Below the pieces are notes generated by a model, which saw only the letters and a program-made list of their open reading frames with translations, was not told the DNA's origin and searched no databases. A stretch of DNA of 64,000 nucleotides from an uncultured Flavobacteriales bacterium (lineage in GTDB: Bacteria; Bacteroidota; Bacteroidia; Flavobacteriales_D; Parvicellaceae): the NCBI GenBank assembly GCA_943787725.1, contig CALSNM010000007.1, positions 62,001 through 126,000 of the forward strand, read 5' to 3'. The stretch's first letter is position 1; each line of letters starts with the position of its first letter. Positions 43,404 to 52,298 of this stretch are shown here, in pieces. Both the position numbers and the translations under genes were made by a program.

Positions 43404-43766
43404 ATGAAAAAAATATTATTCGGATTCGGAATATTAGCAATGTTATTTGCTACTGCAACAATTTCTTCTTGTGGAGAGGCTGAATCTACAGATGAAAAAA
43501 CAGAATTGAAAGAAGGTGAAGACGGAGAAAAGTGCTGTTCTAAAGACAAAGAATGTTCTAAAGAATGTAAAGAAACATGTAAAAAAAACTGTACAGCTGA
43601 TTGCACTGAAGAAGAATGTTCTGACGAATGCAAAGCTGCTTGTAAAGCTGCTTGTAATCAGGAAGCGGAACATAAATGTTCGGACATGAAATGTGGAGAA
43701 GGAAAATGTGGGCACGGGAGTGAAGAAGGTGACACAGAAGAAGAAGGAACCGAAGAAGTTGAATAA
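43404..43766 (+). CDS. Acidic cysteine-rich lipoprotein
   Basis: 120 residues. A signal peptide ends in the lipobox TISSCGEAE, so it is probably anchored by a lipid. After an acidic spacer, residues about 44-95 contain 14 cysteines, many exactly four residues apart (ECSKECKETCKKNCTADC, then ECSDECKAACKAACN). The tail is glutamate-rich (EEGDTEEEGTEEVE). A C-x3-C ladder on a helix would line cysteines along one face; this suggests metal binding or disulfide structure. No homologue is recognised. The preceding gene is also Cys-rich but basic rather than acidic. Confidence 0.75.
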   Translation: MKKILFGFGILAMLFATATISSCGEAESTDEKTELKEGEDGEKCCSKDKECSKECKETCKKNCTADCTEEECSDECKAACKAACNQEAEHKCSDMKCGEGKCGHGSEEGDTEEEGTEEVE

Positions 43767-43783
43767 ACTACTTTAGATTTATT

Positions 43784-43816
43784 ATAAAAAAGCTCGGTAA
43801 ATACCGAGCTTTTTTT
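43784..43816. terminator. Bidirectional terminator
   Basis: AGCTCGG (43791-43797) pairs with CCGAGCT (43804-43810) around TAAATA, with A-run before and T-run after. It lies between the Cys-rich lipoprotein and the convergent dehydrogenase. Confidence 0.9.
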
Positions 43817-43837
43817 ATGTCTAATAATTCTTATCTA

Positions 43838-44995
43838 TCAATAAAATGTGTTGCCAGATTTTGCCATTCTTCGAAGCATTGGACTACACCTATAACGATC
43901 TTCTAAATATTCATTGTACAAATCATCCAAGCCATCTACACATTTCTGAATTCCTATTTCATCTGCCCAAGCTAATAACCCTTTAGGATAATTCACTCCT
44001 TTTGTCATTGCTAAATCTATATCTTCTTTGGAAGCTACATTCAGGAACAAAGCATCAGCTGCCTCGTTAATCAACATCACTAGTACTCTCCATACAATTT
44101 GATCTCCTAACTCTTTATTTTCATTTGCAATAGGCATTTCTCCTCCTTCTGCATAATCATAGTATCCCCTACCCGATTTACGACCGTACCATCCAGCCTC
44201 TGAATGTCTTTTTTGCGTAAATGAAGGTTTGTATCGTTGATCATAATAAAACGCCGCAAACACAGTCTCAGTAACCGTATAGTTTATATCATTACCAATA
44301 AAATCCATTAGCGTAAATGGGCCCATTCTAAACCCAGCAATTTCTTTCATTGCCCAATCAATTGTAGCAAAATCCGCAATTCCCTCTTCATAAATTCGCA
44401 ATGCTTCTCCGTAAAAAGGTCGGGCAACTCTATTTACAATAAAACCAGGAGTATCTTTTGCTAATACAGTTACTTTTTTCCAGCTACCTACCAATTCTCT
44501 TGTTGCTGATGTAATCGCTTCTTCAGTTTGAATGGCTGGAATAATTTCTACCAATGGCATCAAAGGAGCAGGATTAAAAAAGTGAACACCTATTACTCTA
44601 TTTGGATTTTTACAAGCTGCTGCAATTGCAGCAACAGATAGTGATGAAGTATTAGTGGCTAGAACACAATCATCTCCACAAATCTCTTCCAACCGACTAA
44701 ATACTGATTTCTTTATTTCCAAGTTCTCGATAATTGCTTCAATAACAATCCCAGACCCTTGCATTTCGTTTAAGTTGGATGCAGGAGTAATTCTATCAAA
44801 TATTTCAGTAGAAGTAGACGCATCTATTCTTCCTTTTTCAACCAAACGAGCTAAAATCTTTTGCAATTTATTCATTGCTTTCTCCAACGCATCTTGATTG
44901 GTATCGAATAGCACAACTTCATGTCCGGCAGTAGCAGCAACTTGCGCAATTCCACTTCCCATCGATCCAGATCCTATAACTCCAACTTTTATCAT
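43838..44995 (-). CDS. 3-hydroxyacyl-CoA dehydrogenase
   Basis: A 385-residue NAD-dependent enzyme that oxidises 3-hydroxyacyl-CoA. The Rossmann motif is GSGSMGSGIAQVA at residues 8-20. The catalytic region has TNTSSLSVAAIAA near 113 and VIGVHFFNPAPLMPLVEIIP near 135, with DTPGFIVNRVARPF near 185. A second C-terminal HCDH domain of about 90 residues follows (NEAADALFLNVASKEDIDLA), as in PaaH/HbdA-type enzymes with a tandem C-domain. It is a single gene, divergent from the RPE-CBS operon. Confidence 0.92.
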   Translation of the reverse strand: MIKVGVIGSGSMGSGIAQVAATAGHEVVLFDTNQDALEKAMNKLQKILARLVEKGRIDASTSTEIFDRITPASNLNEMQGSGIVIEAIIENLEIKKSVFSRLEEICGDDCVLATNTSSLSVAAIAAACKNPNRVIGVHFFNPAPLMPLVEIIPAIQTEEAITSATRELVGSWKKVTVLAKDTPGFIVNRVARPFYGEALRIYEEGIADFATIDWAMKEIAGFRMGPFTLMDFIGNDINYTVTETVFAAFYYDQRYKPSFTQKRHSEAGWYGRKSGRGYYDYAEGGEMPIANENKELGDQIVWRVLVMLINEAADALFLNVASKEDIDLAMTKGVNYPKGLLAWADEIGIQKCVDGLDDLYNEYLEDRYRCSPMLRRMAKSGNTFY

Positions 44996-45081
44996 TCTGT
45001 ATTTTTTTGTGAAGATAGAAAATCAGGATAATAAACTTGTGTTTCATTGGCAAAATCCTCTTTTCTAACTTACTTTGCAAC

Positions 45082-46092
45082 ATGAAAATTTCAGCATCCA
45101 TTTTTTCTGATAGTGAGAAAAACATTCTTACTACCATTGATAACTTAAATAGCTATCATGTGGATGTAATCCATGTAGACTGTAAAAACAGGCTATCTAT
45201 TTTTGATGATATTAAAGTTATTCGTGAGAATTCTAATTTACCGATTGATTTACATATCATTACAGATAATCCGGAAGCATATTACCCTGGAATTATTGAA
45301 CACAACATTGATTATGTAACGTTTCAATACGAGGATTTAATAGAAAAGAAGCTTACAATTCCAACTGATTACAGAGGAAAGTTAGGAATAGGCATAACCA
45401 CCTTTACGGATATCTCTGTATTTGAGAACTATAAAGATTCATTCGATTTCATCTTGATGATGGCAACTATTCCAGGTGAGAGTGGAGGAAAGTTCGATAA
45501 ATCGAATTTTACCAAAATTCGTGAATTCAGTCAGCAATATCCTGAGAAAAAAATTCATGTTGATGGAGGTGTAAACGCAGAAGTTTCCTTTATTCTCAGA
45601 AACATGGGGGTTTACCTTTCTGTTTCTGGATCTTATTTGTTCAACTCGGTCTCTATTGGATCTGCATTGTTGAACTTAAAACTAAATGAAATTGAATCAC
45701 ATTTTTTAGTGAAAGATTTCATGCAGAAAACGGATTCTTCCCCTGTTATCAATAGCAAGGATTTAACCTTAGAAAGCTTATTACTTACTTTCAAAAAAGG
45801 AGCTTTAGGTTTTGCAATAATTAATGATGAAAATGACAAATTTGCAGGAATAATCGGAAACGCAGATTTACGAAACGGCTTATTAAAACATGTAAATGAT
45901 TTGAATAGTTTGAACATGCAAGAACTGATAAACCCTAATCCTTTAGTGATTAATGAGAATATTAATGTGCATCAAATGCTTCAATTTATTAAAAAACAAA
46001 CTAAACCCGTAATCTATTTACCGGTAGTCAATAACCATAACAAAACAGTAGGAATAGTTAGTTTCCTCAACCTAATCAAAGGAGAATTATGA
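45082..46092 (+). CDS. Ribulose-phosphate 3-epimerase-like barrel fused to two CBS domains
   Basis: 336 residues from the ATG at 45082 (MKISASIFSDSEKNIL); the frame opens at 45037 but that extension is not conserved. Residues 1-205 are an RPE-family TIM barrel with the metal and acid-base residues in place: VIHVDCKN (His and Asp), IDLHIITDNPE (His), then MMATIPGESGGKF and IHVDGGVNAE (Asp). Residues about 215-335 form two CBS modules (FAIINDENDKFAGIIGNADL; PVIYLPVVNNHNKTVGIVSF), which usually bind adenine nucleotides. The last bases overlap the DAHP synthase start by 4. The combination of RPE and CBS is unusual to my knowledge; nucleotide control of pentose-phosphate flux is an inference. Confidence 0.82.
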   Translation: MKISASIFSDSEKNILTTIDNLNSYHVDVIHVDCKNRLSIFDDIKVIRENSNLPIDLHIITDNPEAYYPGIIEHNIDYVTFQYEDLIEKKLTIPTDYRGKLGIGITTFTDISVFENYKDSFDFILMMATIPGESGGKFDKSNFTKIREFSQQYPEKKIHVDGGVNAEVSFILRNMGVYLSVSGSYLFNSVSIGSALLNLKLNEIESHFLVKDFMQKTDSSPVINSKDLTLESLLLTFKKGALGFAIINDENDKFAGIIGNADLRNGLLKHVNDLNSLNMQELINPNPLVINENINVHQMLQFIKKQTKPVIYLPVVNNHNKTVGIVSFLNLIKGEL

Positions 46093-47087
46093 TCATACAT
46101 TTAAAAGAAAATATTGACGCAAATAAAGTGGAAGAACTTGCTGCACAAAGCAAATCTATAGCGTTAAAAACAGGCAGCTATACTCGTTTAATAACTTCTT
46201 CGAGCATTAAAGAACTTCCTTCTTTTTTAGATGATTATACCGACGAGTTCTTTACGATGGCTTCAGATATTCAATTAGCTAGTAAAGATTACAGAAGCGA
46301 TATTAAAGAAATAGATTTCGACACTTTTAAAATTGGAGGAACCACTAATAACACTGTTTTGATTGGCGGACCTTGTTCTGTAGAGTCCGAAGAACAAATA
46401 AATGCAAGTGCTGAACATTTAATCTCTATGGGATTAAAGACACTAAGAGCTGGCTGTTTTAAACCAAGAACTACTCCTTATTCATTTCAAGGTTTAGGAA
46501 TGGAGGGTTTAATGCTGTTGGTGAAAATGAGAGAAAAACACGGGCTTAAAATCGTTACTGAAGTTCGAGACTCTACGCATGTAGATGCAATAATCGAACA
46601 CAGTGATGTAATCCAAATCGGAGCAAAATCAATGTATGACCATGGTATTTTAAAAGCTTGTGGAAAACAAAACAAACCTGTTCTTTTAAAAAGGGGTTTT
46701 GGAACAACTATTCAAGAGTTTGTTCAATGTGCTGAATTTATATTATCATCTGGAAATCCAAATGTTATTCTTTGTGAAAGAGGCCTGAGAACTTTCGAAA
46801 CAAAGACAAGATTTACATTGGACCTTTGTGGCGTTGCATGGTTAAAAGAAAAAACAAACTTGCCACTCATATTAGATCCTAGTCATGCTATGGGGCATGC
46901 CTTTGGAGTTCCTGATTTAGCTAGAGCTTGTACCGCAATGAACATAGACGGGCTATTAGTTGAAATGCATCCAAATCCAAAAGTGGCAAAATCAGACGCA
47001 AGTCAACAATTGAACTTTGAAGAATTTAAAGCAATGAAGAATTCTCTTGACCCAATCGCTAATGCAGTTGGAAAAACAATCATATAA
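46089..47087 (+). CDS. aroF: 3-deoxy-7-phosphoheptulonate synthase (class I beta, DAHP/KDO8P synthase family)
   Basis: 332 residues. Residues 1-85 are an FL-type N-terminal regulatory domain as in Thermotoga DAHP synthase (MIIHLKENIDANKVEELAAQ). The barrel carries IGGPCSVESEEQI near residue 95, LRAGCFKPRTTPYSFQGLG near 120, IQIGAKSMYDHGI near 175, KPVLLKRGFGTTIQEF near 200, ILCERGLRTFETKTRFTLDL near 225, and the metal-ligand region LDPSHAMGHAFG near 260 and VEMHPNPKVAKSDASQQL near 295. It condenses PEP with an aldose phosphate, most likely erythrose-4-phosphate. There is no fused chorismate mutase. It is translationally coupled to the RPE-CBS gene before and the KdsC-like gene after. Confidence 0.88.
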   Translation: MIIHLKENIDANKVEELAAQSKSIALKTGSYTRLITSSSIKELPSFLDDYTDEFFTMASDIQLASKDYRSDIKEIDFDTFKIGGTTNNTVLIGGPCSVESEEQINASAEHLISMGLKTLRAGCFKPRTTPYSFQGLGMEGLMLLVKMREKHGLKIVTEVRDSTHVDAIIEHSDVIQIGAKSMYDHGILKACGKQNKPVLLKRGFGTTIQEFVQCAEFILSSGNPNVILCERGLRTFETKTRFTLDLCGVAWLKEKTNLPLILDPSHAMGHAFGVPDLARACTAMNIDGLLVEMHPNPKVAKSDASQQLNFEEFKAMKNSLDPIANAVGKTII

Positions 47088-47563
47088 TGGCATTAAGTAA
47101 TATAAAGTTTGTTGTTTGTGATGTTGATGGAACATTAACCGATGGTGGCATGTACATCACATCAGAAGGCACTCATTTCAAACGTTTCAATACCAAGGAT
47201 GGTATGGCAGTTAAAATGCTTTATCAAAATGGATATCACGTTGGGTTAATCAGTCACAGTAAGACTACTGAAATGGTTACTGAAAGAGCGAATATGCTTA
47301 ACATTAAGCATTGTTATGTTGGAAGCGATGACAAGCTTACTATTCTTAAAAAATGGATATCTGAACTGGGAATCTCTTTGGAAGAAGTAGCCTTTTTGGG
47401 AGACGATAATAACGACAATAAAGTTATGGAACATGTTGGTGTTTCAGTATGCCCAAGTGATTCTAGCAAAAGAATATTGAATACAGCAGATATCATTCTT
47501 GAAAGAAAAGGCGGAGATGCTTGCTTAAGAGAGTTTGTTGAAGAACACTTAGGGTTGGAGTAA
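47087..47563 (+). CDS. KdsC-type HAD phosphatase
   Basis: A 158-residue C0-type HAD phosphatase with motif I FVVCDVDGTLTDGGMYI near residues 7-23, motif II LISHSKTTEMV and motif III with VAFLGDDNNDNKVMEHVG near 100-117. This pattern is that of 3-deoxy-D-manno-octulosonate-8-phosphate phosphatase (KdsC) and related NeuA/CMP-Kdn phosphatases. It starts at the last base of the DAHP synthase stop (TAATG), so the two act together. Substrate is either KDO-8-phosphate, as the family name implies, or another ulosonate phosphate made by the neighbour. Confidence 0.85.
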   Translation: MALSNIKFVVCDVDGTLTDGGMYITSEGTHFKRFNTKDGMAVKMLYQNGYHVGLISHSKTTEMVTERANMLNIKHCYVGSDDKLTILKKWISELGISLEEVAFLGDDNNDNKVMEHVGVSVCPSDSSKRILNTADIILERKGGDACLREFVEEHLGLE

Positions 47564-47632
47564 GTGTAAAAACCGTTTTGTACCTTTTTCTGTTTCTAGA
47601 ATTATACAAGTAGTGTTTCTAAAACCCTACTT

Positions 47633-48592
47633 ATGAAAATCGTAGCTTTTATTCTCATTGTTTTGTTTACTTCAAAAATTATTGCCGGCGATAGAAGGTA
47701 CAATCATTTATTAAAGCTCTACACTTCCAATACTGAAAAATGTTTAAAGGTTTCCAAAAAACACATAACTAAACATCCCGAAAAAAGTGTTCCTTATTAT
47801 TTTGCTGCCAAAATCTATTTAGACAAGTTCAATAAGAGCCCAAAATTATCGCAAAAATATAGTTTAATAAGCCGCAGCATTTTTTATGGAACCAAATTAG
47901 ATAAACTAAATGATGAAGCATTAGAATCTAAGGTAGATTGGAAGTCGCAAAGAAAAGAGATTATAAATAAATCTTTAGCATTAATATCTGACCTAAATAA
48001 TGCTGATTTTGGAGACAAAGCAGGTAAGCTTTCTAAAAAATTAAACCGCCTTGAGTATTCTTCTCCAAAAAAGAAATTAACTCCAAAAAAGGAAACCCGG
48101 GAAGGTGAATTAGCTGCGGAAGACATTAAAATGATGTACTATGGACTTCCTACTGGAAATGAAAGGATCAAATCAGCTAGTATTACAGACGAAAAACAAA
48201 TACTAGCCATTATTAATTCCGAAAGAAAAAAACAAGGGATGCAAGAATTAATATGGGAAGAAGATTTAGCGCGAGCTGCGCGTTATCACGCCTATGATTT
48301 AGCAACACAAAAATATTTTAACCACAACTCTTATGATAGGAAAAATGGTAAATTGATTAAAGTTGGAGGAACCTTTGAGCGAATTCATAGATTCTATTCC
48401 AAGACATTCGTTAATTCCGAAAATATAGCTGCTGGGTCCTCCAATCCTAGTGGAACTTATAATCAATGGTATAAAAGCCCTGGTCATTATAAAAATATGT
48501 TCAACCGAAAAAGTAAAAAAGTAGGGATAGGAATCTACTATGATAAGGATAGTTTGTACGGATACTATTGGGTGTTTTGCACTGCATTTTAG
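47633..48592 (+). CDS. Secreted SCP/CAP-domain protein
   Basis: 319 residues with a signal peptide (MKIVAFILIVLFTSKIIAGD). Residues 20-160 are a helical region (TPR-like, YYFAAKIYLDKFNKSPKLSQ). The C-terminal CAP/SCP domain starts near residue 190: ILAIINSERKKQGMQELIWE, then LARAARYHAYDLATQKYFNH, VNSENIAAGSSNPSGTYNQW and SPGHYKNMFNRKSKKVGIGI. The histidine and glutamate pairs of the CAP pocket are visible (HAYD, HN, SENIAAG, GHYKNM). The family function in bacteria is unknown; lipid or polysaccharide binding is proposed. Confidence 0.9.
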   Translation: MKIVAFILIVLFTSKIIAGDRRYNHLLKLYTSNTEKCLKVSKKHITKHPEKSVPYYFAAKIYLDKFNKSPKLSQKYSLISRSIFYGTKLDKLNDEALESKVDWKSQRKEIINKSLALISDLNNADFGDKAGKLSKKLNRLEYSSPKKKLTPKKETREGELAAEDIKMMYYGLPTGNERIKSASITDEKQILAIINSERKKQGMQELIWEEDLARAARYHAYDLATQKYFNHNSYDRKNGKLIKVGGTFERIHRFYSKTFVNSENIAAGSSNPSGTYNQWYKSPGHYKNMFNRKSKKVGIGIYYDKDSLYGYYWVFCTAF

Positions 48593-48620
48593 GATATTCT
48601 ATTTTACCCTTTTTACGGTA

Positions 48621-48651
48621 TTGCATTAAATACATCAAATATTTATTTTTG
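48621..48651 (+). promoter_or_regulatory. Promoter for the small Lys/Cys-rich ORF
   Basis: A -7 box TATTTTTG (48644-48651), an exact TAnnTTTG match, with TTG at 48621-48623, 20 bases upstream. It lies 10 bases before the ATG at 48662. Confidence 0.6.
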
Positions 48652-48661
48652 TCCTTGAATA

Positions 48662-48796
48662 ATGAAAAACGATACACATATAATATCTCACAATAGCCCT
48701 AAACCCATCTTCTTAAAGAAGAAAGATAAGTGTTGCGAAAAATTCAAAAAGAAAAAGAAGAAGGCTTGCAAAAACTGTCCAAACAACTGGTGTTAA
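48662..48796 (+). CDS. Very small lysine/cysteine-rich protein
   Basis: 44 residues: MKNDTHIISHNSPKPIFLKK, then DKCCEKFKKKKKKACKNCPN and NWC. There are five cysteines, with CC and CxxC pairs around a run of lysines, and no signal peptide. A good promoter lies just upstream and the ORF ends 27 bases before the next gene. Possibly an RNA- or metal-binding protein; this is a guess from composition. Confidence 0.55.
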   Translation: MKNDTHIISHNSPKPIFLKKKDKCCEKFKKKKKKACKNCPNNWC

Positions 48797-48823
48797 TTCA
48801 ATTTTGCACAAAACAAGGGCTAC

Positions 48824-49018
48824 ATGTTTATCGTTTATATGCTTCAGAACAAAAAAACACTTATTACTCAAATTGGATTTACCGAAGACTTGATTGCAAC
48901 GCATAAACAGCTTGAAAAAAAGTTTAAAAGAAAATTGGTTCTTGTTGGAAAAGAAAAATATAAGTCAAAAAAAGACGCAATGATTCGGGTGAAACAACTA
49001 CGTAATAAAATTAGGTAA
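48824..49018 (+). CDS. Degenerate GIY-YIG-like small protein
   Basis: 64 residues: MFIVYMLQNKKTLITQIGFT, then EDLIATHKQLEKKFKRKLVL and a basic end (KDAMIRVKQLRNKIR). The layout matches the UPF0213-type GIY-YIG proteins (VYILQ...YIGxT..L..R...H...KLVY.E......A..RE..LK). However, YIG is QIG, the catalytic arginine and glutamate are not in place, and the length is short. It may be a non-catalytic derivative. Its stop is one base from the ilvA stop (convergent). Confidence 0.55.
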   Translation: MFIVYMLQNKKTLITQIGFTEDLIATHKQLEKKFKRKLVLVGKEKYKSKKDAMIRVKQLRNKIR

Positions 49019-49019
49019 T

Positions 49020-50270
49020 CTAAACCAAAAACTGAAACAAGTCGGGCTTCTCGTTCAAGTATTCTCCAAAAAAGCCTCTGTCTTCCATTCTCTTTTTAAG
49101 CGCATTGAGTGTTGATGGGTTTTGAAGCTCTACCCCAACCACCGCTGGACCCATATTACGGTTGTGTTTTTTTGTATACTCGAAATGTGTAATATCATCA
49201 TTTGGGCCTAATATATCTGCCACAAACTCTTTTAATGCTCCTGCTCTTTGTGGAAAACTGATTATGAAATAGTGTTTCAAATTTGCATGCAAAAGAGCTC
49301 TTTCTTTTATCTCTTCAGTTCGCGTGATATCGTTATTACTTCCACTAACCAGGCAGACAACATTCTTGCCACGTATTTCATCTTTAAACTGATTCAAAAC
49401 AGCGATTGAAAGAGCTCCTGCAGGCTCCACAACAATTGCTTCTTTATTATATAAGTCTAATATTGTTTGACACACCTCTCCTTCCTTTACACAATACATA
49501 CCAGATAAATACTGCTGACAAAGGTCAAAATTTAAATCTCCTACCCTTTGAACTGAGGCTCCATCAATAAATTTATCAATGTAATCTAATTTAATATTAA
49601 CTCCCTTTTCCAAAGAAGTCGACATGGATGGGGCACCATACGGCTCAACTCCTATGACTTTTGTATTTGGCGAAAGTTCATTAAATATAGAAGAGATACC
49701 AGAAGCAACTCCTCCTCCTCCAACAGGTACAAATAAATAATCAATCTCGTTTTTGGATTGCTCTAAAATTTCCAATGCGATTGTCGCTTGACCTTCAATT
49801 ACCTTTTCATCATCAAACGGATGAACAAATGTCATCTCATTCTCTTTGCAATATTGATTTGCACAAACGTAAGCATCGTCAAACGTATCACCTACTATTA
49901 CTATTTCTATAAACGAACCACCAAACATTTTTACTTGTTCAATCTTCTGTTTTGGTGTAGGAGTCGGCATGAAAACAACCCCTTTTACTTTTAGCTTAAA
50001 GCAAGAAAAAGCAACTCCTTGCGCATGATTTCCAGCACTTGCACAAACAACTCCTTGCTTTAATTCACTCTGTGTTAAAGAAGCAATTTTGTTATAGGCT
50101 CCTCTTATTTTGTAGGACCTAACTTGTTGTAAATCTTCTCGTTTTAATACAATATTAGATTCAAATTGTTGCGCTAAATTTTCGTTCCTCATTAAAGGTG
50201 TTCTCAAGGCAACATCAACTAAAAGCAATGCTGCTTTTTTCACATTTTCCAACCTAACTTGCGTCCTCAT
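49020..50270 (-). CDS. ilvA: Threonine ammonia-lyase
   Basis: A 416-residue PLP enzyme that makes 2-oxobutyrate from threonine, the first step to isoleucine. The PLP lysine is K54 in RSYKIRGAYNK. The phosphate loop is near 190 (PVGGGGVASGI). The C-terminal domain (LKHYFIISFPQRAGALKEFV) is an ACT-like regulatory domain of one module, fitting the shorter class of the enzyme. It is the last gene of the ilv operon, 4 bases after ilvC. Confidence 0.95.
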   Translation of the reverse strand: MRTQVRLENVKKAALLLVDVALRTPLMRNENLAQQFESNIVLKREDLQQVRSYKIRGAYNKIASLTQSELKQGVVCASAGNHAQGVAFSCFKLKVKGVVFMPTPTPKQKIEQVKMFGGSFIEIVIVGDTFDDAYVCANQYCKENEMTFVHPFDDEKVIEGQATIALEILEQSKNEIDYLFVPVGGGGVASGISSIFNELSPNTKVIGVEPYGAPSMSTSLEKGVNIKLDYIDKFIDGASVQRVGDLNFDLCQQYLSGMYCVKEGEVCQTILDLYNKEAIVVEPAGALSIAVLNQFKDEIRGKNVVCLVSGSNNDITRTEEIKERALLHANLKHYFIISFPQRAGALKEFVADILGPNDDITHFEYTKKHNRNMGPAVVGVELQNPSTLNALKKRMEDRGFFGEYLNEKPDLFQFLV

Positions 50271-50274
50271 ACTA

Positions 50275-51750
50275 TTAGTTTAACTCCAATTTCTTCATTT
50301 CCGTCATTGACAACCTGAGTAAAGCGCCAACTTTTTCGATTGGATGGTTTTTTAACTCATTGTCTAATTCATTTATTTTAACGGCATCATTGTATTTTGG
50401 ATCAAAAAATGGCTTACCAATTAGGTCTAAATCCAAGGATGATACAAAATCTTTGAGTAAAGGTTTACACGCATGGTTAAAAAGATAACAACCATATTCT
50501 GCAGTATCGGATATTACCCTATTCATTTCATACAATTTTTTACGGGCTATTGTATTTGCAATTAAAGGCGCCTCGTGCAAAGATTCATAATATGCAGACT
50601 CTGCCTTTATTCCATTTTCAATCATTGTTTCGAATGCCAATTCGACTCCTGCTTTGGTGAATGCAACCATTAATAATCCTTTATCAAAAAACTCCTGATT
50701 AGTAAAACTCTCATTGGTTTCGACAGCCTTTTCAAATGCTGTTTCTCCCGTTTCTCTCCTCCAAGTTAATAATTCGGTGTCGTTATTCTTCCAATCTTTC
50801 ATCATCATTAAAGAGAAATCTCCTGATAAAATATCTTTCATATGTTTTTCAAACAAAGGCTTCATAAGAGTCTTTAATTCATTTGCCAACTCATTGGTCT
50901 TTAATTTAGAAGCCCCATTCAATCTATTCATCATTTGCGTTAAACCACCATGCTTCAATTCTTCTGTTATTGCTTCCCATCCATACTGAACTAATTTGGC
51001 CGCATATCCTGGATCTATTCCATTTTCGATCATTTTATCAAAATAAAGAATTGACCCTGTTTGTAGGACACCGCAAAGTATAGTCTGCTCACCCATTAAA
51101 TCAGATTTAACCTCAGCTACAAAAGATGAGTTTAAAACTCCTGCCATGTGTCCTCCAGTTGCAACGGCATAAGCTTTTGCAATTTCTAATCCATCGCCAT
51201 TTGGATTATTTTCTGGGTGAACAGCTATTAAAGTAGGAACACCAAACCCTCTTTTATACTCTTCTCTCACCTCGGAACCTGGAGATTTTGGGGCCATCAT
51301 TATCACCGTTAGATCTTCACGAATCTTCATTCCTTCTTCAACAATGTTAAAGCCATGAGAATAGGATAAAGTAGCTCCCAATTTCATTAATGGCATTACT
51401 TTATTCACAACATCTGTATGCTGTTTATCTGGAGTCAAGTTGATTACTAAATCCGCAGTAGGAATCATTTCTTGATATGTTCCGACTTTAAAATTGTTCT
51501 CTTCCGCATTTAAATATGATTGTCGCCTCGTATCGATTGCCTCTTTTCTTAATGCATAAGAAACATTCAACCCTGAATCCCTCATGTTAAGGCCTTGATT
51601 TAATCCTTGAGCTCCACATCCAACGATTACTACTTTTTTGTTTTTAAGTTTCTCAACTCCATTTACAAACTCGGAACTGGACATAAAATCACATTTTCCA
51701 AGCTGCAAAAGTTGGTCTTCTCGTGATAGTGAATTGTAATAATTTTCCAT
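50275..51750 (-). CDS. ilvC: Ketol-acid reductoisomerase (class II, long form)
   Basis: 491 residues, the long form with a duplicated C-terminal domain. The Rossmann motif is [17 protein letters not shown] near residues 40-56. The N-terminal half also shows [12 protein letters not shown] near 127 and [15 protein letters not shown] near 150. Metal ligands lie in [17 protein letters not shown] near 216. The C-terminal repeat carries [20 protein letters not shown] near 385. It converts acetolactate and acetohydroxybutyrate using NADPH. Fourteen bases separate it from ilvN. Confidence 0.95.
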   Translation of the reverse strand: MENYYNSLSREDQLLQLGKCDFMSSSEFVNGVEKLKNKKVVIVGCGAQGLNQGLNMRDSGLNVSYALRKEAIDTRRQSYLNAEENNFKVGTYQEMIPTADLVINLTPDKQHTDVVNKVMPLMKLGATLSYSHGFNIVEEGMKIREDLTVIMMAPKSPGSEVREEYKRGFGVPTLIAVHPENNPNGDGLEIAKAYAVATGGHMAGVLNSSFVAEVKSDLMGEQTILCGVLQTGSILYFDKMIENGIDPGYAAKLVQYGWEAITEELKHGGLTQMMNRLNGASKLKTNELANELKTLMKPLFEKHMKDILSGDFSLMMMKDWKNNDTELLTWRRETGETAFEKAVETNESFTNQEFFDKGLLMVAFTKAGVELAFETMIENGIKAESAYYESLHEAPLIANTIARKKLYEMNRVISDTAEYGCYLFNHACKPLLKDFVSSLDLDLIGKPFFDPKYNDAVKINELDNELKNHPIEKVGALLRLSMTEMKKLELN

Positions 51751-51763
51751 TGCTTCTATTTTT

Positions 51764-52297
51764 TTAATATTGTACTTTTTCTAATTCTTCAACTATTGAT
51801 TTTAGTGTTTTCATTGGCTTGGTAATAGCCACTCTTCCAGACCTAACAAACTCGAGCATACCATACGGCTCTAGCTGATCAAATAGTGCTTGTGTTTCAT
51901 CCTTATGACCTGTTTTTTCAATCACCGTAAATGCAGGTTCAACCGATAAAACTCTAGCATGATGCGCTCTCACTATTTTCTCAGCCTCGCCTCCAGATAG
52001 AAGCACTTCAGTAGGTACTTTATATAAGGCTATTTCCTGATAAACCACCTCCGAATCTTTGTGATAAACAGCCTTAACCACCTCAACTTGTTTTTCAAGT
52101 TGAAGAACAACCTTCTTTACCATATCTTCGGCTTCACAGATTACAAGGGTATAGCGATGAATATTGGGTATTTCGCTTTCTGATGCTGCAATACTCTCAA
52201 TATTTATTTTCCTTCGAGTAAATATTATTGTTACTCTGTTGAGCATACCGACTATATCTTCGGTAAAAACCGATATTGTATATCTTTCTTTTTTCAT
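51764..52297 (-). CDS. ilvN: Acetolactate synthase small subunit
   Basis: 177 residues. An N-terminal ACT domain ([20 protein letters not shown], then [20 protein letters not shown]) binds feedback valine. The C-terminal domain holds [20 protein letters not shown] and [20 protein letters not shown]. The start lies 1 base after the large-subunit stop (52299), so the subunits are translated together. Confidence 0.95.
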   Translation of the reverse strand: MKKERYTISVFTEDIVGMLNRVTIIFTRRKINIESIAASESEIPNIHRYTLVICEAEDMVKKVVLQLEKQVEVVKAVYHKDSEVVYQEIALYKVPTEVLLSGGEAEKIVRAHHARVLSVEPAFTVIEKTGHKDETQALFDQLEPYGMLEFVRSGRVAITKPMKTLKSIVEELEKVQY

Positions 52298-52298
52298 T

